Below, in pieces: positions 41,628-49,515 of a DNA stretch of 64,000 nucleotides. The stretch's first letter is position 1. Each line of letters begins with the position of its first letter. The stretch covers positions 62,001 to 126,000 of the forward strand of contig JAXLRF010000003.1 in NCBI GenBank assembly GCA_046331225.1, written 5' to 3'. A program made the position numbers and the translations under genes. The notes below the pieces were generated by a model, which was given only the letters and a program-made list of their open reading frames with translations, had not been told where the DNA came from and did no database searches. Source of the stretch: VFMC01 sp046331225 (GTDB taxonomy: Bacteria > Actinomycetota > Acidimicrobiia > Acidimicrobiales > Ilumatobacteraceae).

Positions 41628-44162
41628 ATGGCCGCCACTCGCGCTCGCGTCCCTGTCGTCGCCCGGTTCGCCCTCGTCGCGCTGCTCGCGACGTCCGCGT
41701 GCAGTGGCGACGACGAGAGCGCACCCACGACGACCGCGACCACCGAGCCACCCGCGAGCAGCACACCGGCGACCACCGAGGCGCCGGTCGACACCGCAGC
41801 GCCGACCACTGAGGTGTTCGACGGCTACGTGGCCTCGATCACGCGCACCGAGTACGGCGTGCCGCACATCGTGGCCGACGACTGGGGCAGCCTCGGCTTC
41901 GGCCAGGGCTACGCCTTCGCACAGGACCGCGCGTGCACGCTGATCGATCAGGTGATCAAGGTACGCGGTGAGCGCTCGAAGTGGTTCGGTGCGGGCGACG
42001 GCGACGAGAACCTGCACAGCGACCTCGCCTACAAGCACCTGCGCCTGTACGACCAGGCCGACGAGAAGTTCGCCGACGTCCCTGCGAACGAGGCCGACAT
42101 GGTGGCCGGCTACGTGGCCGGGTTCGACGCGGCGCTCGAGGCCGAGGGCCCGAACGGCTGGTGCGAGGGCGAGCCGTGGGTGCAGCCGATCACCACGACC
42201 GACCTGTACGCCTACATGAACGACGTGGTGCTGTTGGCCTCGAGCGGCGCGCTGATCGAGCCCATCGCCACCGCACAGCCACCGTCCGCCGCCGCGCCCG
42301 AGACCGCGCCCGAGACCACGCCGGACACCACGCCCGACACCACGCCCGACACCACGCCCGAGACCACGCTCGAGACCACGCTCGGTTCGAACGGTTGGGC
42401 GATCGGTGCCGGCCTGAGCGACACCGGCGGCGGGCTGCTGCTCGCCAACCCGCACTTCCCCTGGGAGGGCGAACTGCGGCTGTGGGAGTCGCAGCTCACG
42501 CTCACCACCGGCGAGCTCGACGTGTACGGCGCCACCCTGTCGGGCCTGCCTGGTGTGCTCATCGGGTTCAACGACGCGGTCGCCTGGACCCACACCGTGT
42601 CGGCCGGCCATCGCATGACGCTGTACGAGCTGACCCTCGACCCGGCCGACCCCACCAGCTACGCGTACGGCGACAGCTACCTGCCGATGACGTCGGAGGA
42701 CGTGATGGTCGACGTGCTGCAGGACGACGGCAGCATCGAGACCGTCACGCAGACCATGTGGTCGAGCCACTACGGGCCGATGCTGAACCTGCCGTTCGGG
42801 TGGACCACCGAGAAGGCGTACACGTACCGGGACGCCAACATCGACGACACCGGCGTGCTCGAGCAGTTCCTCGGCATGGACGCCGCGACCAGCCTCGACG
42901 AGTTCATCGACGTGCACCGCCGGGTGAACGCCATCCCGTGGGTGAACACCATCGCCACCTCGGCCGACGGGCGCGCCTGGTACGCCGACACGGCCAGCAC
43001 GCCGAACCTGTCGCCCGAGGCGATCGTCGCCTGGCAGTCGGCCGTGGCGACCGAGGGGTCGACCGCGTCGCTCGTGAACGACAACGGCGCCGTCCTGCTC
43101 GATGGGTCGAACCCGATCAACGAATGGGTCGAGGATCCCACCGCGGCGCGACCCGGGCTGCTGCCGTTCGAACGACAACCGCAACTCGAACGCGACGACT
43201 TCGTGTTCAACGCCAACGACTCGCACTGGCTCGCCAACCCCGAACAACTGCTCACCGGCTTCTCGCCGCTCACCGGCCCCGAAGCCGTGCCGCAGTCGGC
43301 CCGCACCCGCATGAACGCCTTGCTGCTCATGGACCAGGCGGTGCGCGGCGACGACGGCAAGCTCTCGGCCGCCGAGGTCGAGCAGGCGATCATGGTGCCG
43401 CGCGGCCTGCACGCCGAGTTCGCGTTGCCCGGCATCCTCACCGCGTGCGAGCGCACGAAACTGGTGCTGGTCGACGAGAAGCCATACGACGTGTCGGCCG
43501 CCTGCGCGGTGCTGGCCGCCTGGGACCGCACCTACACCGCCGAGTCCCGCGGCGCGGTGCTGTTCCGCGAGTACCTCTGGCAGTTCTCGAACCAGGACCT
43601 CGTCGACGCGGGTGCGCTCTACCGCGTCGGGTTCGATCCCGCCGATCCCGTGTTCACGCCCAACACCGCGAACGACACCCGCGACGTCGAACTGCTCGCG
43701 AACCTCGGCGTCGCCGCGAAGGCCCTCATCGCGAAGGGCATCGCCCTCGACGTACCGCTCGGCGAGCTCCAGGTCGACGGCCGCCTGGTCGACGACCCGC
43801 TCGGCCTGCCGGGCGGACAGGGCGTCGACGGCACCGCGAGCGTGGTCGGCTGCTGCTCGGGCGAGAACACCTCGGCCCCGGCGGGCGAGGCCAGCGAACA
43901 CGACGCCGTGCTCGACCTGCGCGACGGCCGCTACCCGGTCACCTTCGGCGACAGCTTCATGATGGTCGTGTCGTACGGTGCCGACGGTCCGACGGCTCGT
44001 GCCGTGCTCACCTACGGTCAGCCCGACGACCCGGCCGACCCGGGCTTCACGTCGCAGACCGCGCTCTTCGCCGCGGGCACGTTGCGCGAGGTGCGGTTCA
44101 CGCCCGAGCAGATCGCGGCCGACCCGACCGCCGAGACGGTCGAGGTGCGCGGCGAGCGCTGA
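41628..44162 (+). CDS. Penicillin acylase family lipoprotein
   Basis: An 844-residue Ntn-hydrolase precursor that self-cleaves into two chains and removes acyl groups from amides such as penicillins or homoserine lactones. A lipoprotein signal (ALVALLATSAC-SGDD) anchors it outside the membrane. Residues 30-65 are a Thr/Pro/Ala linker. The alpha-chain part (about 66-220) has ITRTEYGVPHIVADDWGSLGFGQGYAFAQDR. A PETT/PDTT repeat (225-252) comes directly before GSNGWAIG, where Ser254 is the expected nucleophile and N-terminus of the beta chain. FNANDSHW near 525 is another active-site block. Quorum-quenching acylase is one possibility. Stop codon is back to back with that of the Nfu gene (TGATCA). 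Confidence 0.9.
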   Translation: MAATRARVPVVARFALVALLATSACSGDDESAPTTTATTEPPASSTPATTEAPVDTAAPTTEVFDGYVASITRTEYGVPHIVADDWGSLGFGQGYAFAQDRACTLIDQVIKVRGERSKWFGAGDGDENLHSDLAYKHLRLYDQADEKFADVPANEADMVAGYVAGFDAALEAEGPNGWCEGEPWVQPITTTDLYAYMNDVVLLASSGALIEPIATAQPPSAAAPETAPETTPDTTPDTTPDTTPETTLETTLGSNGWAIGAGLSDTGGGLLLANPHFPWEGELRLWESQLTLTTGELDVYGATLSGLPGVLIGFNDAVAWTHTVSAGHRMTLYELTLDPADPTSYAYGDSYLPMTSEDVMVDVLQDDGSIETVTQTMWSSHYGPMLNLPFGWTTEKAYTYRDANIDDTGVLEQFLGMDAATSLDEFIDVHRRVNAIPWVNTIATSADGRAWYADTASTPNLSPEAIVAWQSAVATEGSTASLVNDNGAVLLDGSNPINEWVEDPTAARPGLLPFERQPQLERDDFVFNANDSHWLANPEQLLTGFSPLTGPEAVPQSARTRMNALLLMDQAVRGDDGKLSAAEVEQAIMVPRGLHAEFALPGILTACERTKLVLVDEKPYDVSAACAVLAAWDRTYTAESRGAVLFREYLWQFSNQDLVDAGALYRVGFDPADPVFTPNTANDTRDVELLANLGVAAKALIAKGIALDVPLGELQVDGRLVDDPLGLPGGQGVDGTASVVGCCSGENTSAPAGEASEHDAVLDLRDGRYPVTFGDSFMMVVSYGADGPTARAVLTYGQPDDPADPGFTSQTALFAAGTLREVRFTPEQIAADPTAETVEVRGER
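42300..42383 (+). repeat. 12-bp tandem repeat before the acylase cleavage site
   Basis: Seven units of the type GACACCACGCCC or GAGACCACGCTC encode the DTTP/ETTP linker. The repeat ends one codon before the GS dipeptide of the predicted self-cleavage site. Confidence 0.9.
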
Positions 44163-44810
44163 TCAGCGGTAGAAGGGGTTCTCGCCGCTCGCGTGGTCGG
44201 TGAGGTCGCGCACGCGCTCGATGGCGGGCACCCGCTCGACGAGCATCGTCTGCACACCGTCGAGCATGGTCATCCGGCTCATCGAGCAGCCGTGGCAACC
44301 GCCGCCCATCGTGAGATAGGCGGTGCCCTCGCCGTCGTGGCCGACGTAGGTGACGAAACCGCCGTGTGCCGCGAGCGCCGGGTTGACCTCGCCCGAGATC
44401 ACCAGTTCGACCTCGGCGCTCAGCTCGTCGTCGCGCACCAGGCCCTCGACGGTGGGCGGCACCGGCTTGTTGGGGTTGCGGATGACGAGACCCTGGCTGG
44501 CGGTGCGGTCGAGGACGGCGCCCTGCAGCGAGTCGACGTCCTTGGCCGGGATGATCACCTTGAGCTCGACCCCGTCGGGACCCGCGTGGGTACGCACCTG
44601 GTCGGTGAACGCGGCCGTGGTGACCGTGTCGAAGCTGAGGTCGTAACGGAAGTCCTCGCCGGGACCGCTGATCACCTCGAGCCGCAGCCCGAGGCGGTCG
44701 GCGTCGGGCTCCTCGTCACGCAGACCCACCAGTTCGGTGAGCGCATCCGCGGTGACGCTGATGATCAGGTCGGCGACGCTGCTGTCGGTCTCGGAGGCGA
44801 GGGGGCTCAC
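44163..44810 (-). CDS. NfuA-like iron-sulfur cluster carrier
   Basis: A 215-residue Fe-S cluster carrier. The N-terminal half (about 10-110) has the A-type-like scaffold fold but without its Cys triad. The C-terminal NifU-like domain (about 125-215) carries the ligand motif GGGCHGCSMSRMTML. Architecture and length match NfuA, which delivers 4Fe-4S clusters to client enzymes such as MoaA and others with radical SAM chemistry. GTG at 44810 has TAGCCT 7 nt upstream. Tail to tail with the acylase gene without a gap. Confidence 0.88.
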   Translation of the reverse strand: MSPLASETDSSVADLIISVTADALTELVGLRDEEPDADRLGLRLEVISGPGEDFRYDLSFDTVTTAAFTDQVRTHAGPDGVELKVIIPAKDVDSLQGAVLDRTASQGLVIRNPNKPVPPTVEGLVRDDELSAEVELVISGEVNPALAAHGGFVTYVGHDGEGTAYLTMGGGCHGCSMSRMTMLDGVQTMLVERVPAIERVRDLTDHASGENPFYR

Positions 44811-44817
44811 GAGGGCC

Positions 44818-44823
44818 AGGCTA
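44818..44823 (-). promoter_or_regulatory. -10 element of the Nfu-like gene (leaderless)
   Basis: TAGCCT on the minus strand, 7 nt before the GTG at 44810. Confidence 0.5.
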
Positions 44824-44861
44824 CCGGGGCCGTCCAGGGGCCGGAAGGGGCCCGGCGCACG

Positions 44862-45641
44862 TCACCCGCCACCGTTGCACTCGATCCGCTGACCGGTGAC
44901 GTAGCCCGATCCCGGGCTGCACAGCCACAGCACCACGTTGGCCACGTCGAGCGGTTGGCACACCCGACCGAAGGGGGATGCGGCGTCGAGCGAGCGCAGA
45001 TCGTCCATCTCGCGACGGCCGGTCATCGCCCGGGCGAGCCGCACCCCCATGTCGGTCTCGACCAGGCCGGGCGCCACGATGTTGACGTGGATGCCGTACG
45101 GGCGCTCCTCCTTCGCGAGGCCGAGCGCCAGCGCCTCCATCGCCGCCTTGCCCATGTTGTACGGCGCGCCGTTGGCCCCCATGTGCGACGTGGCGACCGA
45201 CGAGATCATCACGATGTCGGCCCTGCCGTTGGCCGCCGACCGTGCACGCAGGTGCGGGATCGCGAGTCGGGACAGGTGGTGCGGACCGAACGCGTGGGTG
45301 GTGACCACGCGGATCATCTCGGCCGGATCGGTGTCGACCACGGCCCGGCCCCGCGAGGCGATGCCCGCGTTGCAGACCAGGGTGTCGAGCCCGCCGAGCT
45401 CGCCGACCACCTCGTCGACCAGGCGGGCGCACGCGTCGGCGTCGTCGACGTCGGCCTGGAACGCCCGGGCCGAACCTCCCGCGGCCTCGATCGCGCGCAC
45501 GGTGTCGTCGGCCGCCTCGCGGTCCTTCCGATAGTTGACGGCCACCGTGGCGCCCTCGGCCGCGAGCAGTTCGCTGATACCTCGGCCGATGCCGCGGCCG
45601 CCGCCGGTGACCAGCGCGATCCGTCCGTCCAGCTGACCCAT
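44862..45641 (-). CDS. SDR family oxidoreductase (FabG-like)
   Basis: A 259-residue classical SDR. Cofactor motif VTGGGRGIGRGISELLA (about 11-27), NAG motif VCNAGIASRG near 90, catalytic Ser in MISSVATSHMG near 145, YxxxK in APYNMGKAAMEAL near 158, and a standard C-terminus GYVTGQRIECNGGG. NY in VAVNYRKDREA at the end of strand 2 suggests NADP. Unlike many neighbours it has a Shine-Dalgarno (AGGGGGA) and therefore a leader. 3-oxoacyl reductase is the commonest role, but the substrate is open. Confidence 0.9.
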   Translation of the reverse strand: MGQLDGRIALVTGGGRGIGRGISELLAAEGATVAVNYRKDREAADDTVRAIEAAGGSARAFQADVDDADACARLVDEVVGELGGLDTLVCNAGIASRGRAVVDTDPAEMIRVVTTHAFGPHHLSRLAIPHLRARSAANGRADIVMISSVATSHMGANGAPYNMGKAAMEALALGLAKEERPYGIHVNIVAPGLVETDMGVRLARAMTGRREMDDLRSLDAASPFGRVCQPLDVANVVLWLCSPGSGYVTGQRIECNGGG

Positions 45642-45712
45642 CGTTCCCCCTGTGTCGACGTGGCGTGTGCCCGTCCGGTGGATCGGGCACCCCGCTGTGG
45701 CAACCTAGACCA

Positions 45713-46633
45713 GTGCACGAAGGCAGCAAGAAGGCGATCGTCGCGGCGTTCTTCGCCAACCTGGGGATCGCCGCCGCCAAGTTCACCGGCTTCCTGATCA
45801 CCCGATCGGCGGGGCTGCTGGCCGAGTCGATGCACTCGCTCGCCGACACCGGCAACCAGGGGTTGCTGCTGTTCGGCTCGCGGCGCGGCAAGCGTCGCGC
45901 CGACCGCGCCCACCCGTTCGGCTACGGCCCCGAGCGCTACTTCTGGGCCTTCGTCGTCGCCCTCGTGCTGTTCAGCCTGGGTGGCCTGTTCGCCCTGTAC
46001 GAGGGCATCGACAAGCTGCGTCACCCGCACGAGCTCGACAACGCGGTCGTCGCCTACGTGATCCTCGGCCTGTCGATCGCGCTCGAGGGCGCGTCGCTGC
46101 GCACCGCGGTCCGCGAGGCCGGCCCGATGAGGCCGTCGGGCAAGGGCTGGTGGTGGTTCATCCGCAACGCGAAGTCGCCCGAGCTGCCGGTGGTGCTGCT
46201 CGAGGACACGGGCGCGCAGGCCGGTCTGATCTTCGCCCTGTTCGGGCTCACGATGGCCGAGATCACCGGCGAGCCCCGGTGGGACGCGGTCGGTTCGATC
46301 GCGATCGGCCTGCTGCTCATCGCGATCGCCTGGGTGCTCGCGGTCGAGATGAAGGAGCTGCTGATCGGCGAGGCACCGCTCGACGAGGTGCAGGGCCGCA
46401 TCGAGCGTGCGATCGACGACAGCGACCGCGTGTGCGGGATCATCCACCTGCGCGCGATGCACCTCGGGCCCGAGGAGCTGCTCGTCGCCGCCAAGGTCGA
46501 GTACGACCACGGGCTGTCGGTGGCCGAGCTGGCCGCGGCGATCGACCGCACCGAGGTGGCGATGCGCGCCGCGGTGCCGCACGAGCTGACGATCTACATC
46601 GAGCCCGACATCCGTCGCGCGCCCGCCTCGTGA
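45713..46633 (+). CDS. Cation diffusion facilitator (CDF) family transporter
   Basis: A 306-residue metal/proton antiporter with about six membrane helices. Helix 2 contains the metal site LLAESMHSLADTGNQGLLLFG (about 34-54, HSxxD), and helix 5 the second half-site, LLEDTGAQAGLIFAL (about 160-174, DxxxQ-like rather than the usual HxxxD). A C-terminal cytosolic domain (about 215-306) ends TIYIEPDIRRAPAS. Zn, Fe, Mn or Co may be the substrate. GTG at 45713 has CAACCT six nt upstream. The EamA transporter begins in its stop (GTGA). Confidence 0.87.
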   Translation: MHEGSKKAIVAAFFANLGIAAAKFTGFLITRSAGLLAESMHSLADTGNQGLLLFGSRRGKRRADRAHPFGYGPERYFWAFVVALVLFSLGGLFALYEGIDKLRHPHELDNAVVAYVILGLSIALEGASLRTAVREAGPMRPSGKGWWWFIRNAKSPELPVVLLEDTGAQAGLIFALFGLTMAEITGEPRWDAVGSIAIGLLLIAIAWVLAVEMKELLIGEAPLDEVQGRIERAIDDSDRVCGIIHLRAMHLGPEELLVAAKVEYDHGLSVAELAAAIDRTEVAMRAAVPHELTIYIEPDIRRAPAS

Positions 46634-47565
46634 GCGTCCCCGTCGGAACGGGCCGCCGATCGGCCCGCTCGCTCGGCCTGCTCGCGATGAGCGGCGCCAT
46701 CGTGGCGTTCAGCCTCGGCTCCACCATCGTGAAGAAGTCGGGCATTCCCGGCCCCACGATGGCCTTCTACCGCATGATCCTCACGTCGTTGCTGTGGACC
46801 GTGGTGCTGCGCGTCACCGAGCACCGCTTCGTCACGCGAGCCGAGCTGAAGCGGGCGCTCGTGCCGGGCGTGGTGTTCGGGCTCAACATCACGGCGTTCT
46901 TCACCGGCGTCACCAAGACCAGCGTCGCGAACGCCGAGTTCATCGGTGCGCTCACTCCGGTGATCCTCGTGCCCGTGGGCGCGTTCGTGCTGAAGGAGCG
47001 CATCAACCTGCGCTCGCTGTGGTTCGCGCTCGTGTCGTTGGCAGGCCTGATGCTGGTGCTGTTCAACACACCGAAGACCGGGGCCGCGTCGTGGTCGGGC
47101 AACCTGTTCATCCTCATGGCGATGCTGTCGTGGGCCACCTATCTGCTCACCAGCCGGCGCATGCGCAGCGACATGTCGGTGCAGGCGATCCTGTGCTCGG
47201 TGATGATCATCGCCTCGTTCACGATCTTCCCGCTGGCGCTGCTGAGCGGTCACCTCGACGACCTCACGATGCACTCGGTGCCCTACGTCGTCGGGCTCGC
47301 GGTGATGACCGGTACCGGCGCGCACGGCCTGATCGTGTACGCACAGTCGACGGTGCCGATCGGCACGATCAGCCTGTTGCAGGTGTCGCAGCCCGCCCTC
47401 GCGGTGGTGTGGGCGTACCTCGTGCTCGACCAGACGATCCGGCCGATCCAGATCGTCGGCATGGCGATGGTGCTCGCCGGTCTGGCGATGGTGGTGTGGC
47501 TCAGCCGACAGACCACCCCCGCCATCGCCCCACCCGCCACCGAACCCCTGGTCCCCGACGCCTGA
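46630..47565 (+). CDS. EamA-type DMT superfamily transporter
   Basis: A 311-residue membrane protein with about ten helices arranged as two EamA repeats (about 18-150 and 165-300). Typical features include AFYRMILTSLLWTVVLR in helix 2 and the second repeat's AVVWAYLVLDQTIRPIQIVGMAMVLAGLAMV. Members export amino acids, nucleosides or other small metabolites. GTG at 46630 lies in a GTGA overlap with the CDF stop, so the two transporters are coupled, though the shared substrate logic is not clear. A repeat element with hairpin potential follows the stop. Confidence 0.88.
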   Translation: MSVPVGTGRRSARSLGLLAMSGAIVAFSLGSTIVKKSGIPGPTMAFYRMILTSLLWTVVLRVTEHRFVTRAELKRALVPGVVFGLNITAFFTGVTKTSVANAEFIGALTPVILVPVGAFVLKERINLRSLWFALVSLAGLMLVLFNTPKTGAASWSGNLFILMAMLSWATYLLTSRRMRSDMSVQAILCSVMIIASFTIFPLALLSGHLDDLTMHSVPYVVGLAVMTGTGAHGLIVYAQSTVPIGTISLLQVSQPALAVVWAYLVLDQTIRPIQIVGMAMVLAGLAMVVWLSRQTTPAIAPPATEPLVPDA

Positions 47566-47583
47566 GGCGATACGGGCGAGTTC

Positions 47584-47636
47584 GTTCTCGTCAGGCGAAA
47601 CGTCCGCTGGGAGTTGCCTGAGCATGACGAGAATGA
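47584..47636. repeat. 53-bp direct repeat, left copy
   Basis: Begins GTTCTCGTCAGG and ends GCCTGAGCATGACGAGAATGA. It contains an inverted pair, TTCTCGTCA with TGACGAGAA (9 bp), and could fold into a stem. It lies 18 nt after the EamA stop and 8 nt before the end of the DUF559 gene. The right copy is at 48603-48655. Confidence 0.85.
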
Positions 47637-47644
47637 CATCACGC

Positions 47645-48556
47645 TCATCCGAGGTCGAGCGGTGGCCGCAGCCACTCGCGGAGCGTCGTCGCCACGTACG
47701 CCCGATCGTCCAGCACATCAGCCGTCGTGAACTCGAGGACGATTCGGCCGGCGCGCTGGAGATCGTTGCGGCGACGTGCATCACGTCGTCGTTCGGTGTC
47801 ACTCGCATGGCCGAGCCGACCCGTGACCTCGACCACGATGTCCGTGCCGGGAAAGAGGAAGTCGACCCGGGCGATCGTCGAGCTCCCCGCTCGATGGATG
47901 ACCTGACACGTCGGTCGCGGCAGTCCTTCGCGGCGGACGAGAGCGAGGAAGCGCCGCTCGAGGTACGACTCACCACCCGAATCGAGCAGCAGCGACCGTA
48001 GCAATCGGACTCCGCGGTGACCGCTGCCATCGGTCTGGTGCAGCCGTGCGGCCAGCACGGCCGGGGTCAGCAGACGCCGCCGAACCGCTTCGTCGATGCG
48101 TCGTTCGAGCCGCGCGACGTCCGGGTCTACCGACGCTGACGACACGATCGACGAGGCCGGGTCCTGTACACGCACGCCATCGTGCCGACGGAGATGACGC
48201 GGATCCCACCCGCCCGTGTGGAGGACCACCGGTCCCGAGAGATGGCGTCGTGCGCGGGGGACGACCACGTGGATCTGCTCGTCGAGCGGGGCTTCGAGGT
48301 CCCACCACGCCGACGACGTCGGTCCGAACAACGCGCCGTCCGGACCGAGCCATCGCACCGCGGCCCGGGCCCGGAGGTGCCAGGTGTCGGGGGTCGCGGC
48401 GTGCCGCCACACACCCGGCGCCATCTCGACCCAGAGGTCGTTCTCGACACGGCGTTGCCACTGTCGTGGCGAGAGACCCACTCGGGCGATCTGATCACGG
48501 TCGATCAGGTGGTCGTGTCGGAGGAGGAGATCGAGGAGCAATCGGTCGTGGTGCAT
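47645..48556 (-). CDS. DUF559/AbiEi-like endonuclease-domain protein
   Basis: A 303-residue protein with an N-terminal helix-turn-helix-like stretch (LIDRDQIARVGLSPRQWQRRV, about 18-38), a middle domain, and a C-terminal DUF559 (Vsr/restriction-endonuclease-like) domain with ARVDFLFPGTDIVVEVTGRLGH (about 225-246), in which D and ExT-type acidic residues suit a nuclease site. Such proteins belong to the AbiEi/transcription-factor-with-nuclease group often found in defence or mobile regions. It stands alone and is framed by the two 53-bp repeats, so acquisition as a cassette is plausible. The start at 48556 is supported by the ATG; GTG at 48559 is an alternative. Confidence 0.78.
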   Translation of the reverse strand: MHHDRLLLDLLLRHDHLIDRDQIARVGLSPRQWQRRVENDLWVEMAPGVWRHAATPDTWHLRARAAVRWLGPDGALFGPTSSAWWDLEAPLDEQIHVVVPRARRHLSGPVVLHTGGWDPRHLRRHDGVRVQDPASSIVSSASVDPDVARLERRIDEAVRRRLLTPAVLAARLHQTDGSGHRGVRLLRSLLLDSGGESYLERRFLALVRREGLPRPTCQVIHRAGSSTIARVDFLFPGTDIVVEVTGRLGHASDTERRRDARRRNDLQRAGRIVLEFTTADVLDDRAYVATTLREWLRPPLDLG

Positions 48557-48602
48557 CACACCAACAGAGAGGCACCACGAGATCGGTGATCTGGAAAACC
48601 TC

Positions 48603-48655
48603 GCTCTCGTCATGCCGAATGACCGCTCGAGGTCGCCTGAGCATGACGAGAACGA
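48603..48655. repeat. 53-bp direct repeat, right copy
   Basis: Begins GCTCTCGTCATGC and ends GCCTGAGCATGACGAGAACGA. The last 18 bases of the shared core, GCCTGAGCATGACGAGAA, are identical to the left copy. Internal stem TCTCGTCATGC with GCATGACGAGA is 11 bp. It also contains the -35 of the thiamine operon promoter. Confidence 0.85.
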
Positions 48656-48672
48656 AGTCGGCTCGATACGCT
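48644..48672 (+). promoter_or_regulatory. Promoter of the thiamine operon
   Basis: TGACGA (48644-48649) and TACGCT (48667-48672) are 17 nt apart. The start of transcription should be near 48679, just before the TPP riboswitch. The -35 lies inside the right 53-bp repeat. Confidence 0.6.
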
Positions 48673-48685
48673 CCGGGGTGACAAC

Positions 48686-48776
48686 ACGTCGGGGAGCTCG
48701 CAGGAACGGCGGGCTGAGAGGGTGGCCGACCGCCACCGACCCGTGAACCTGATCTGGGTAATGCCAGCGGAGGGAG
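48686..48776 (+). ncRNA. TPP riboswitch (THI element)
   Basis: The conserved GCTGAGA (48713-48719) and the GAACCTGATCTGGGTAATGC block (48745-48764), followed by CAGCGGAGGGA, are diagnostic of the thiamine diphosphate aptamer. The 5' arm GTCGGGGAGCTC pairs toward the 3' end to close P1. AGGGAG at 48771-48776 is both the end of the aptamer and the ribosome-binding site of the next gene, so TPP binding should block translation directly. It controls thiamine pyrophosphokinase and the ABC importer. Confidence 0.96.
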
Positions 48777-48778
48777 CC

Positions 48779-49423
48779 ATGGACACAGCGGCAGCGGTCG
48801 TGATCGGCGGGGGCCCGGTGCGTGCTCCCGTGCGTGACTACGAGATCGTGGTGGCCGCCGACAGCGGTCTCGACGAGGCACTCGCCGCCGGGTTCACCCC
48901 GACGGTGCTGGTGGGTGATCTCGACAGCATCAGCGAGTCCGGCACCCGGTGGGTGGCCGAGCACGAGATCCCGGTGCAGGTGCACCCGACCGACAAGGAC
49001 GCGACCGACACCGCCCTCGCACTCGAGACCGCGGTGCGACTGGGCGCCGTGAGCGTCGACGTGTACGGCGCCACCGGCGTGGCTCGCCTCGACCACCTGC
49101 TCGGCACGGTGGCCGCTCTGGGCGATCCGGTGCTGCACGAACTGGCGACGGTGCGCGCGCTGCTCGACGAGAGCGAGGTGTACGTGCTGCACCCCGGTCA
49201 CTCGGTCGCGCTCGACCTCGCCGAGGGTGCCACGTTCTCGTTGCTCGCCCTGCACGGGCGGTGCGACGGTGTCGACGTCACCGGCGCCCGTTGGCCGCTC
49301 GAACGAGCCCGCCTCACGTCGTCGAGCACCCTCGGCATCAGCAACACCGCCACCGGTCCCGTGCGGGTGTCGGTCGACGGCGGCGTGCTCACGGTCGTCG
49401 TGCCGGCCTCGACCCCCCGCTGA
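48779..49423 (+). CDS. Thiamine pyrophosphokinase
   Basis: A 214-residue enzyme that converts thiamine to thiamine diphosphate with ATP. Signatures: VVAADSGLDEALAAGFTPTVLVGDLDSIS (about 22-50) with the DLDS catalytic/metal motif, and HPTDKDATDTALALETA (about 63-79). The C-terminal beta-barrel ends STLGISNTATGPVRVSV, the thiamine-binding part. ATG at 48779 is set by the riboswitch-embedded Shine-Dalgarno; an in-frame ATG at 48722 lies inside the aptamer and is rejected. First gene of the thiamine uptake operon. Confidence 0.93.
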   Translation: MDTAAAVVIGGGPVRAPVRDYEIVVAADSGLDEALAAGFTPTVLVGDLDSISESGTRWVAEHEIPVQVHPTDKDATDTALALETAVRLGAVSVDVYGATGVARLDHLLGTVAALGDPVLHELATVRALLDESEVYVLHPGHSVALDLAEGATFSLLALHGRCDGVDVTGARWPLERARLTSSSTLGISNTATGPVRVSVDGGVLTVVVPASTPR

Positions 49424-49515
49424 TCGCCCCTCGCCGTGCTGGCCCCGTGCCGCCCCCGACCTGTCCCCGCCCTGCCGCCGCCCTGCCCCCTGTCCTGCCT
49501 CGAGGAGTGCACCCC

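Noticed and set aside
41598..43901. A 767-codon open frame on the minus strand
   Set aside because: Antisense shadow of the penicillin acylase gene; no recognisable domain and Arg/Gly/Val bias.
48722..48778. An upstream in-frame start for thiamine pyrophosphokinase
   Set aside because: It lies inside the TPP aptamer and would encode part of the riboswitch. The Shine-Dalgarno and family length favour ATG at 48779.
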